A DNA stretch of 64,000 nt from Neurospora crassa OR74A (Eukaryota; Ascomycota; Sordariomycetes; Sordariales; Sordariaceae), in NCBI RefSeq assembly GCF_000182925.2, contig NC_026504.1, positions 2,108,001-2,172,000 of the forward strand, written 5' to 3'. The position numbers and the translations under genes were made by a program. Positions within the stretch are counted from its first letter, which is position 1. Every line of letters starts with the position of its first letter. The notes beneath the pieces are model-generated. The model did no database searches. It had not been told where the DNA came from and saw nothing but the letters and a program-made list of their open reading frames with translations. Of this stretch, positions 46,611 through 58,500 are shown in pieces.

Positions 46611-48751
46611 ACACTAACTATCTGGGACCGGATCGACCCGACTTGGAGAATTCGCGTCATCCCAAATTCCCATCCACAAGTGGATACTGATGGACGTGAT
46701 GATTCTGTAGTCATACGTCATTGTACGCCATCTGACTGGTGATGATGGAAGTAACCTCCTATAGTGTACACTACGGTGATTAATGAGGCGGGCCAACAAC
46801 AGCATCAATTCCCTTTAGTTTGCGAACCGAAGCAGATGTCGGGAAGAATTAGTGGAAGCGTGGAAGATCAGGGCATGGCCACATCGGGTGGAGTCTCAGA
46901 AGTTTGCGGAGAGTAACCGTTAACGTGTGGAGTCAAATACCCTAGAAGGTTGGGGACAACGGGGTCCGCACGTCCGTAAACCCACCTTAGGTAAGCAGTG
47001 CGTGCAGTCGCAGCCAGTCACAGTGGCCGTTTCGCACCCCGGATATCCAGCTCTCCAGCAGCCCGACAAACCCCAGGCTCCTTCCCCAGCCCATGAAGGC
47101 GGCACGGCCACATGTGCGGGGAATCGACGAAGGAACGGCAGGCACAACGTCTCGCTGGCTTGCTTCAGGTTGAAACAACTAACTTGATAGTGGGAGCAGC
47201 CTACCTCTACTTAGCTTGATGTCCTTTTCCACACTGAGCATTATACCCGACTACACATAGTACAAGGTGTCTGGACAGATGCGATCCGGGGAGAGAGACC
47301 CACCAGCAAGCTGCCACAGGTAGGGAAGGACCCCGGAGGGAACTTCAAACTCCAACCAACTAACAATTCGACTCAACGTCCTCAACTCGAGTCCATCCGT
47401 CATTGTCCCCAACCAGGGGCACCACCGGGGGGGATCACCAAAAACGCTCCGAAGCAGTATCTGCCATGAGCTCCCACTGTCATAAAGGTTGTACAATGGG
47501 CCATGATAGAGCTGCGTACCAAATTCCGACAAGAACGACAACACGTAATGACCCAGATAGAGATGCACACATTCGCATAGACACACCACCTCAACCACAT
47601 GCGTTCGAGCCCACTTCTCGAGGTCGCCATTTAAAACCACATGGAAGTACATAAGGCTTGCCTGAACCCTGCGTGCTGCAATTTAGCATAAATTCGTCAA
47701 CCGAAGGCGTCGGTCCTGTCGAATCTACCCCACCCGGCCAGCGTGCGTGTCTCGCCCAGAACACCACACCCACCCTTCCGAGCCTCCACTCCTTCCAGAA
47801 TTTGCTGCCCCATGTTTCAACAGGCTTCTGGGCGTCGACAATTGTACTGTGGTACACAAAGTACGTATATGGAGTAACTCCACTCTTGGCTCCGGTGACT
47901 CGTGTTGTCCGTATCCGGGCAGCTAGGACAAGCCTTCCAGCACCCATCTTTCACCCATCCTCCTAGAGCCTGACTGACCTGTCATCAACGGGCACCCGAG
48001 ACCGGCCAGTATCTCCAAGCTTGGACACAGAAATCAGCTCGCTTGGCTTCATCTCCATACTGTCCTCTCCCGTGTCCACTTTCATTGCTGCTTCGAACGG
48101 ATGTCAGAGCTTTTCTGCCACCGCAATCATCGTGGTTTAAAGAACCGTTGTTCATCAATCATCAAGAGCCTTGACTTTCCTTTTTGATTAGAGCTTTGTC
48201 CCAAACTTAAAACGCAGGGCTTGCCAGACCAATCCTTATCAAGGTAGCCGAAGATTAACAGATTTGAATGTTCCCGAGAGTATAAATGAGGACCACTCTT
48301 CCTGCGCAGTATTTGAGGTAAGTACCTACGTCTCTTTAATATCTGGGACTATTTCGAGATATGCATAGTGTGGAAGGGCACATCAACCCGCCGTACGCCT
48401 CATTTGGTCTAGAGCTTGACAGCCTATCACCACTTGAGCATTGATTGTAATTGCTGGCGGATTGGTCGCCAAGGGTATTAATAGACCATTTGATATATGT
48501 TCACCAGGAAGTACCACTGGGTATGCCATCCGGAGCTTGGTTACCAGAGTTCTATGGATGCGCGTTGGATCTTTGACGTCTGCATACAGCACGGTACCGA
48601 AACACACCTCAGAGACGCTCGGTCCGATTACTTGCAACAAGCCCCTTGAATCTACCTCTCTTCATGCGACCGCGGGAAGGCTGAAGATGCTGATATTCGG
48701 TTTCTGAATTGCATTTAGCGATTTCAACCCAGCAACCTCAGCTCAATAAAA

Positions 48752-48779
48752 ATGACAGATCAATGACAGATCGATGACA
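48752..48779. repeat. 11-bp tandem direct repeat
   Basis: ATGACAGATCA is followed at once by ATGACAGATCG and a partial third unit ATGACA. It is short and intergenic, with no assigned role. Confidence 0.85.
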
Positions 48780-51618
48780 AGTTAATAGGCTCGGACCGAG
48801 ACGGGAAGAATATCAGGGTTCACTACAAGGAAGGTCCAGTGCCTCAGGGGGGGATGAAGACGAGAGGTAAAAGTGTTGGGAAACATCCGCCCCTTGACTT
48901 TAGCTAACAGGCGAGTCCAAGATACAAGAGAGCGGGCTATCTATTCTGAGTAGTAACAGGACAAATCAGGATATACGAGGAAAACCTGTCCAAGAACGGA
49001 TACAAGCTCGGCCTTCTTATTTTTTTTTTCAGTCAAAAACATAAAAAAAGAGGAAAGCATGTGAGACATGGGTCATGCGTCTCACTGGCTAGGTCTTGCC
49101 ACCCAGAATATATTAACCGGCACGCATGTCGCAGCGAAGCCACCCACTGCATACTTCCGCAAGTCCGCATGTCTAGACCTCGATGAGTAGCCTGGCAGCC
49201 CGGGCTCTGAAAGGAAGCGAGGCCGGACGGGGAACTCGAGATACATCTGTACCGGGACTCCGTACCCGTGACCAGAACGACCTCGGTTAACACGGAATTG
49301 TCAAAAGTGCCGTTAGTCGCCGCTCCGAATCATGTAACGGCTTTGCGGAAACAAGCACGTTAAGCCTTCCTTAGGCTAGGCTCGTGTCTAGACATGTTGA
49401 GCTATCACAATGCTTACACTTCTTGTTTTCCTCGCTCCGAAAGGAAAATCCCCACGCCTACATTACCTGCACTTCGGTTTCTGAAGACGAAACGGCTCGT
49501 CTTCTCCTTGCCAGTGCCCAGGAAGGTCTTGAAGGACGCGGACGTGGATTTACATAATGGGATTTGGACATTCAAGGTTCTCCTTGTTGTTCACCGCTGT
49601 TGATGCTCTGCCGAGCATGAGCCGATGACTACCGGAATATTAAACGCAGCATCAGCGCCGTCCCTTGAGGGCCAAGACGGAACAATACTACACGCCGCTG
49701 TTACGGGCAGTTCACTTGGGCACATATTATTCTGTAGTCGCTTGGCGCTTGACTTGGGAAATTGATAAGTTCCACTGCGGTGCTCACCTCGCTCAGAAGT
49801 AGACACTGGGCTCGATTATACTATTCACCTTGCGTTTTGATACTGATATTTCAGTACCGATTCTGGCCGTCTTCTATTGGACTGTGCCTTGAGGCTAGCC
49901 CATTGGGCAGTGATGTTTATAGTTGATTATGGAATTGGACTATATGTAAGTCCATCGTGTCAAGTTCACCAAAGTCCATACTGCCAGTTGGGAAAGTGGC
50001 GCTCCCTACATACATGTGCAACTGCAATACTGGAAGGACGGAACAGCAGCCTTGGAATGGAATGAGAGGAATCGCATCTCAGGGTCGCCGCAACCCGTTG
50101 AACCAAAGCAGCCATCACTATGTGACCACGGGTGTGTGCGTGGTGTTATACTCCAAGTTCTCGGTGCATCCTCGCTGAACACCCGACAATTTATTTGGTT
50201 TTCGAAAACCGTGGCTCTACTGCTACTTTTTCTAAAACTGCTGTCAACTTCCCTTTAGTTATGATTAGCTTTTAACCGGCTCTATTTCCTTTTCACAATC
50301 CCTGTTTCTGCCTTCCTTCTAGCGGCGCTCCATTGAATTGGTCTAGAGGTCTAGCGCGAATCACCAAGACAATCTGAAAGTAGCCTCGTAGGTGGCTTCG
50401 GAAGGGATGTGTGCATAACCAGCAACAGATCTGGTGAGAATTGCGGCCATTCCTGTTAATACCCAACTTTCACATCCCATTTACGGAGCCACCCATTCGC
50501 TAGGGACCTACACTAGATAGTGCACGCACCCGCCTTGAACATCTGGAGCACAAGCGGTGATTTTTGCTAGTGGATGGGCACTTACTGGGGCTCTTCGATA
50601 GCCGCCGGATCGGGATATCGATAATTCAAGTGCTGGAATTCATCATTTATCCATGAGCTCATCCTTATCGTACATGGTTATTTCAATGGACGCGTGTTAT
50701 GGAATGTAGAGGAAGTCGGACAAGTTTTACGCAAGTTCACTGCCTCGGCAAAGAGTGATATGTGCCAAATCACTTGGACACATTCGGTAACGCAAGTCAA
50801 GCCAGCAAGCAAGCAAGCAGGCAAGGAGGAACCGGAAGCAAGCACAGAGAACCAGTGGACTCCTAGAGCCGAGCGGAGAATCCTGGTGCGGTATAGAGGC
50901 GACACCAGATCTGAACAATAGTGTTCAACATACTTGACGTTGACATTGGCATTGTCATCAATTTGACATGGCATGGCATATCCATATGCAGGTACTCATA
51001 CACGTGCATACTACCAGACCCTGCTTGCACCCGCATACTCGGACTTTTTGGATGACCTTTAGTCGAATGACACTCATGTCATGCAGGGCCAAATTGAATA
51101 GCAATCTCCAGCTGAGATCTGAATATCTATGGTTTTCTGAAATTCGTTTTCCCATTCTCACTATTCAAGTACGCTAGGTAGCATTCTTGGGAAATCCAGC
51201 CTGAAAAATATGTGGCATACCTATCTGGGCGCAAGTACGAAACTTTCCTTTTCCCTTACGCAGAGTACCCCCTTCCGCAACGCCATGCTTCTCTCATTCC
51301 ATTCTTTCCCTTCTTCACGTCTTCAGTGAAAAAGAAAAAAAAAAAAAAATAATCGGCACGGGCATCCCTTTTCGAACCAAAGACCAGTTCACTTCCTGAT
51401 CTAGGCGCATTTCGTATCCCTGCATAGCGAAGTATCTTGTTAGTAACAGTTCGTGTGTGATGGATGACCCGGGTTATCACCGTTTTGCCCGCACATTCCT
51501 GGTCATAGAGGGGACTGGTTTGTATTCCTCGTTACCAGCCTGCCTCTAGGCAGTATGTAGAGATCTCCCTTGCTCTCCAGTCCTCCTCTCCCTCGGAAAT
51601 AAGTTTGAAAGAATGAAC

Positions 51619-52997
51619 TCACTCCTTGAGCTTGGCAAAGGTGGGCTGTCCACCGAGATGGACAGCGCCGATGAATTCCGTTAGATTTCCAGTTTGAACG
51701 TTACGCTTGATGAGCGCAACATGGCCGGAATTTTGCAACGCGGACACGACGAGGGAGCCGTCTTTGCTGAGGGAGAACTGGCGCGGGTTGATACCTCCCG
51801 CAGCGAAAATCTGGTGAAGGCTGAGGGTGCCGTCTGCCTCAATGGCGTAGTTGATGATGGAGTCTGACTTGATCCGTCCCGCCGCATTGTCCTCCGGGTC
51901 AGGAATATCAAATGTTTTTTCATCGAATCGGGATGATACCAGCAGGAACTTGTTATCGGGCTATTCAAGAGTCACGCGTATCGTGTGAACTGATTAGTAC
52001 AAAGTTGATTGATCGTAGGAGCGTGAGAATAACTCGAGCTTACCGAAATAACGAGTTCTGAAGCTCTAGTGGTGTTTCCGATACCCGTAGAACCGGGGCC
52101 GTGTGTTGGAATGATGAACAACTCTTTACCAAAGTCAAGGTCAAGACCATTGCTGTTATAGGTAACCTTCCACCCAATGATCTCATTGGAGAGCTCAGTG
52201 ACAACGTAGAAGTAGGTTCCGGAGTCAAGCTTAACGAAAGCACCGTGCCTTGGGCCGGATAGATCGGGTGTCGGAACCGTTTTGGATTCAACATAGCTCA
52301 AGGTATTCTTGTCTACCTTGAAGATACGAATGAGATCTGCGCCAAGATCGGGCGCTGCAATGAAGTTCCCGGTAGGGTCCAGAACAACCTCATGAGGATG
52401 TGATGTTTTTTGCTGAGGGTCGGAGCCAGGCTTCGGAGAGATTGTGAAAGTACTATTTTGGAGAGCCTTGGGGGCGGCGGGATTCGAGATATCGAACGAC
52501 TGAAAACCCCCTCCCGCACTACAAAGCGGGAATGTCAGAGACTTGGTTAGCTCACCAAATTAATTCATAACAGAGAATGGGTTGAATGATGGGAGGGCAA
52601 AGAGATGGACTAACTAGGCGGCAATAGCCAGTCCCTTGAGATTCTGTCCATAGCGGACGCTGCTCACTGGGCCTCCCAGCGTATCGAGCTTGTTGATCAG
52701 CGTGAGATTCGTGCCATCTCTGGGGACCTGAAAGTTGTAGAGAGAGCCAGTTATGCTGCTCCAAGCCTCATCGAGGCAGTAAATGTGGTCGCCGACAAAT
52801 TCCAACCATGAAGGGTTATTGCCACAGATGCCGAGCTGCTTGTTGATGACCTCCAGCTTTCCATCCGCATACTTGATGGTGCTAAGAAATCCAGGATCCG
52901 TAGATGTACCCATAGAAGTAGCAAAGATTAGGGTGGCTGACGCGAAAGTGGGCAAGCCAAAGGCGATAGCTCCAGCGGCTAAGGACTTGTACAACAT
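51619..52997 (-). CDS. Secreted lactonase-type seven-bladed beta-propeller
   Basis: Predicted 399 aa in three exons: 52997-52615, 52518-52044 and 51960-51619. Introns are 96 bp (GTTAGT donor, CTGAC branch site) and 83 bp (GTAAGC donor). The fold family is the lactonase/muconate-lactonizing beta-propeller group (6-phosphogluconolactonase YbhE type). Supporting sequence: GLAIAAYAGGGFQSFDISNP at the first junction; HPHEVVLDPTGNFIAAPDLGADLIRIFKV; GPRHGAFV; ASELVISPDNKFLLVSSR at the second junction; GGINPRQFSLSKDG; and a final GGQPTF. The N-terminus MLYKSLAAGAIAFGLPTFASA is a good signal peptide, so the product is probably secreted or enters the secretory route, which argues against a pentose-phosphate role. 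Substrate is unknown. It is the only likely secreted enzyme in the window. Confidence 0.88.
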
Positions 52998-55573
52998 TGT
53001 GTGGACCTGTCGATTTCCGGTAGTATGTTAGGGACTGTTTTCGGCGATGGACAGGAGAGGGAAATATGGAGATTATTTTCTTCTAGAGAACTCGTGGGAG
53101 GTGGGCTGGATTTATGTAGTTGCAAAACCTCTGGACGAGACGAAAAGACGATACCATTCACTGTCAGTGGGCTTCTGCCGCGCTTAATGGGTCACGATAT
53201 GGAGAGCCAGAAGCACCATCATGCCCTCGTTAACACCCTTCACGCAACCGGCCCATTTGGAGGAGACTTCCACCTTGAGTCTGATTCGTGACGAATGACC
53301 CAGTCCGCCCTTGCGCGCAGCATATCGAGCATATTCTGAATGGGATATGCTATGCCTGTTCCGCATGGCTCACGGTCCTTTGGTAGGTACTGACGAGTTG
53401 CGCAAGTTTGCCCGGAATTCAGACCATATCACGCCGCGGTAGGAGCAGCAAGTCTGCAAATGAAGCGCCGTTTGAAGGGCATCCAATGGTGTTTGATGGC
53501 TGGCGGTTTCGCAATTTGGCTCTCGGTAAGCCAGGGCCAAGAAATTCATCTTCATGTTGAAGTACATGACGTCCTACGAGTTGGGTTGGTAATCAAGGTT
53601 CAAGCGGCGCAACGCTTCGTGTTTTAGCTAGCGTTGGGGGACGGTTTCTTTGACCAACGTCGTCTGTTGTGCGCGGTCGGCGTCATTGTCAGGAGTATGG
53701 TTGGCGTATCAGTTGCCCGCAGTTAGTATATAATGGGGCGAGTGTAAGAGGCCTTTGAGGACATGAAGTCGTTCGGAAAGCATGACGAATGGGAAGCACA
53801 TGCAGGATATGCAGAATTGTGGGGAAGCAAGGGCTGCAAGTGGAAGGCAAGTACAAGTCACAAAGGGCCACTACACTAACATCACCTACCAACCAATCAC
53901 TGCAATGTCTCCTATAATCCATCCTCCCTCTCCAACGCCGAGTCCCCCAACGCCTTTTAGAATCCAAACATATCCCGACATAAATGTGTCTTTCTGGTGT
54001 TAAGTATGGGCCAATTGATTCTCCTGTGTGACATGGAATATGAAAAAAAAAAAAAAAAACTCGAGAGCGATTCACTGTGGTACGCATATCTCCCTACCAC
54101 CGCAGGACATTCGACCCCTTCCCAGTAAGCGATCCTGGCGTTGCCATTTCAAATCCTCGATGGCCGATATATAAACTACCCATTTAATCAACGCAACAAC
54201 GGCTGGGGACTATTACCAGCGAACCTAAGTCAAATACCGCCCGGGACACAAATCACACCCGTACTCTATGCTATGACGGGATCGCGAAGTCCATCAAAGG
54301 ATATAATTATCTGAAGGACACCAATGGCGGCTAAGGACCAGTTGGAACCGCAGCGGCTAGATCCATTTCTTTCTTTCTGTGCTCGCTCCCTCGCAATACC
54401 TTCGTCAAACCATGACCGAAATCGCCTCGAAGAATAACTTGACAGTTAGTCGGCCGTCACTTAGCTGCACGCCGCATACCAACTCTCTCTTCCCGCGCGC
54501 GTCTATAGAGCGTCATCCATCTCTTGTCGACGGCTCCCTCGAAACAGCCAAACCAAACATCTCCCGACCAAACTATAGACGCCGAACCATGACCTTTATC
54601 TATTTTCCCCAAAACACATCAGAATTTTGTAGAGTCACATGCGTGGGCTTCAACAGGCAATTCAGCCATGTCACTTTTCAAGCTTTCGGAATCCTCTCCC
54701 GAGGCTGCTTTTTTTTTTTTTTTCTTGTTTTGTTTCTTTTTTTTTTTTTTTGTAACTAGCGGTACTAAAGACCTCGCCGAGCTCTGTTGCTGCATCCATA
54801 TCCCTCGTCACGTAGTTAAACTTGTGACCAACAGCTGTCTGTCATTTGATATCTGGGCGTATCAATGTTCTTCAAGGATGTGGGAAAAGATGCCTACTAC
54901 ATAAGTACCTATACCTGCGCACCTCCGGAAAACTACCCTTGCTGACTGACATCGAATCAACGGAGGGAAATTCCAAATACCAAAGATCGGCGACCACCGG
55001 CCCGAAGCACCGGACCGGTGGCGGTTGTGGAGTGCATTGGTTTCCTCGGTGCTTAGTTCTTGAAGTTTAGGTGCAGTAGTTAGGTTATGAGACCGGAAGC
55101 TAGAGGAAGGTGGGAAAGGACGGTGTTGGGAGGCTCCAAAAAGGGCTGCAGAAGTATGTAGAAAGTTGTCTGGTTTTTGTGTAGTCAAGTGAGCGGGATA
55201 GAGGCTGTGATCTTTGGTGATGAACAGAAGCAAATCCATGTTCTCCTGGACAAACGACAATATCCTGGGGAAATGGTGCATGGCTGAAAGAGAGCAACAT
55301 TTGCTGAAAATATACATAATGTGTTAGCATATCGAAATCAGATGCAAGTTCAGTATTAGAAAACGAGGAAGAGCCCAAGTTATGCCCTCCAGAAAAATAA
55401 GCATTAATTATTGAACAAACATGGTAGATCGCCAGACTTCCAAACCTCCTTGTTCTTTCCCACACTTCTCAAATGCTTTCCTTATACTCCCCTCTCCTCG
55501 TATCATCTCTTCCCTCCACATCTCTCACTCATACATGCTACGACACTTCCATTTCAACCCCAACCACCATACC
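52998..55573. other. Intergenic, lactonase promoter and csf1 3' region
   Basis: No convincing gene in 2.6 kb. It contains an A17 tract (54043-54059) and two T15 tracts (54709-54723 and 54737-54751). The right end should be the csf1 3' untranslated region. The ORFs at 54862-55465 (-) have no protein-family character. Confidence 0.5.
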
Positions 55574-58500
55574 TCAAGTGGACCCCAAAATCTTACTATA
55601 CGCGTCCTCCACCTCGCCTGCCAGCTCCAACAACGACACAATAACGATCTGGTGCGTCAAGTTAGGCAACCGGTCGCGGTGCAAGCCGATCCACTCGAGC
55701 GGCGGCGTGGCCTCGCCCATATCGCGCAGCTGGGGGGTTTCGATCACGGGCGGCTCAAGCGCCCTGTACTCGTATTTGGACTGGGGGACTTTGACTTCGG
55801 CTGTGATCTTGTTGGATTGTCGTCTGTTTTGATCCTTTTCTTTTTGTTTCTCCTGAGAAGCAGATGCGGATGCAGAGAAAGAGGAGGGACCGGCCTCTGC
55901 AGAAGTGGATGCTGGTGTCGACGACGATTGTCGTTGGTCTCTTGGCTTCTGCTCTCCATGTTTTTGGGCTGCGATCGCAGTAGCTGTATTGTCTTCAGCC
56001 GGACCCTCCGGCACGCCCGTGACGCGGATGGCCGTGACAGGGGGTAACTCTTTGCCCCAAGTGCGCTGGAGCGTTTTGGAGTGATTGGCCCACATGCCGC
56101 GGATGAAGCTGATGCGGCTGTAGTTCCAGCCTACTTCGACCTTGCCTTCAAACGCGCTTTTGAAGATGTAGTCAATGGAACGGCTGTCCGGCCGCTGCCA
56201 CGTCTGCATCACGGCCTCTACTTGGGGCACTTTGAGAATGGTGCCGCCTCGGGAGCCCGTGGCGCTCTGGACTACGTCCTCGACCGAGAGCTCACTCAGC
56301 GTCTTTGGAGCACCGCCAGTAGCGCGCACGCCGGCGAGGCCGATGCGAAGCTGGCCTAGTGTCAGACCTAGAATGCTGTGAATTCGGCGGTCCTCGATGC
56401 TGGCGGCAAACCGGGCTTGAGCGTTCAGAGCTTCAACCTTGAAAACTTGGCTGTCGGCGAAGGTACCGGGAAAGACACCTAAGTTGAGGGCCTTGAGGGT
56501 TACCACGACGTCGGTATCCAGTGAGATGGGTGATTTGGTGAGCGTATCGTCCGCTTCGGAGGCAAGCTTGGATTTCTGATCAAGGCGCTTTATGACCGCT
56601 GCTGGCGCCGTGACTGATTTCCTCCTCATGAATCGCTCGATTTCCTTGAGAGAGCTCTCAAAGTTTGCTCTACGCTCTTGAATGAGCCTTTGGAAGGCCT
56701 GATACATAGCCACGCCCTGGGCGGCCGAGCTGGTAGTTCCAAAGATCTGGACGGCATTGCCGTCAAAGATAGCGACAAGACGGTCTCCCATTCCTTGTCG
56801 GCTGCGCCGTACGTTATACATGAGGAACTCCATGGACGTGATGTCTGCAACTAGGAAAGCCTGGTAGTCGAAAGCAGCCTTGACCCGGAACTGGCTGAAT
56901 GCCACAGACGCTTGAACAAGAGGTGTCTCGTTCAAGGCCTGTTCTCGTTCAGGCCACTTGATGGAGGTACGTAGCTTGAAATCCCGCAGTGCCACGAAGC
57001 CGCTCATCCGGCCTTGACTTTCCATGCCAATCATGTCAAAGCCAAGGCAAAGATTTTGCTCCCAGTCTGATGTCTTTTTGGACGAGATCCAGAAATTGTC
57101 AATGGAAAACGTAGATTTGCCCAGGGCCTGACCTAGATCCACACAAATCTTCAGTGCGGTGATAGAGATGGTGGCAGTCCAAGGGAAGGCAGCAGTTGCC
57201 GCAACCTGCTGGTAGCGCTGCACGAGATGACCCTGTGAAGTCTCTGTGACCAGCTTGGCCACTGGCGATGACGGCGTCGTTTCTGTAAATTGACGGGGGA
57301 CCCATATCTCTTGGAAAAGCATAAAGTCTTGAAGTTGCTTTGCGTTGATCGACACCTGCATGGGACTAACCTTGAGAATCGCAGACAGCCCGTTGGTGCC
57401 GCTTACATGCTTGCTGTTCATCAGCGACAGAACTATTGAGTCAACGTTAAAGCTTCCGGTCGACTCCCGCGAATAGACGTGTTGGATAGAAGCCTGGAGG
57501 TTTGAAAAGGCTCCAGATATTGCAAAGAAGTTGCCTTGGTCAGCCGACCGGACGGTATTGGCGGTAAAGTACACATCGTCAAAACTGGCGGTGGCCGCCA
57601 CTAGAGCGATAGGCTGACAGCTCAACGAAAATTCCTGCTTCCGGACACGCAGGCCTAGATTGAGCTTCACACGACCCAGCACAGCGGTGGGATCAGCACC
57701 GAGAATTCCGTCCTCTTCAGCTGGTTTAGCCTTGGGGGAAGGTGCTGACGGAGGACTGGGAGGGTTGGAACCATCTCCTCGTTCGCTGACCACTGACTTG
57801 ATGTTGTTGCTCATTTCCACAATCAAAGGCACCACTGAGGGATACAATATGTTGCTAGACGCGTCGATCCTTACTTCAGCAAATAGAGAAGGGTCTTCCC
57901 TGCCATCATCGCAATATTCGAGCTTTAAGGCAAGGCCTGGGGACCTGAGGATCGTGACGCTGTTCACCCACTCTTCTTGCCCAAACTGTCCCGACTTCCC
58001 AGCCGTGCCAGACTTGCCTAGCCTTGAGGCACTGACTAGATCACTGGGTGTTCTCTTGCCTGTCAAATGCACGACGGCACCCGCAAAATCTGCGTCCACG
58101 AGGAGTGACTCAAGCCTCTTGCTGCCCAGAATACTCCTTTTGCGAATTTGCTCTTGTGGTTCGGGCGAGCTTGCTGCTTGTACTGCAGCGGGAGGAGAAG
58201 GATTCCAGTTTTGTGAAGCCTGTTGGACATTGTTTACGGACAGACTGATTGACCTGGTTAGATGAGCCGCCGGTAGGATGAAACCCGAAGTAAGTCGAAT
58301 GTCCAGCGTCTTGCCCACAGCTTGGAAGGCCAGCCGCCGGGTGTCGGACATGGATACGTAGGCAATGTTGAAGATAATCTCCGGCAGCAAAGCAGAGTTC
58401 GGAGATCGTAGCCTCCGTTCCTGCTCAAGAGAAACCATTTGGAGCCGTAGGTTTTCGATTGTGAGCCTGGCCGAGTTCCTTGTGCGAGTGCTGAGCTCAA

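Larger units (their letters stand above)
45020..51618. other. Longest intergenic region of the window
   Basis: No convincing gene in 6.6 kb. The left end is the promoter side of the Zn2Cys6 gene. It contains a TACAC microsatellite (46571-46610), an 11-bp tandem repeat (48752-48779), an AGGTAAGTACCT motif (48315-48330), GCAA-like units near 50805-50825 and an A15 tract (51335-51349). Two overlapping minus-strand ORFs at 47251-47947 and one at 48383-48640 read as somewhat protein-like but match no family I recognise. Confidence 0.45.

Noticed and set aside
51335-51480. Possible pol III RNA on the minus strand ending in T15
   Set aside because: A GGTTCGAA box precedes the T tract, but no acceptor or T-arm stem pairs and no A box fits, so it is not a tRNA; it also does not match 5S or U6 RNA.
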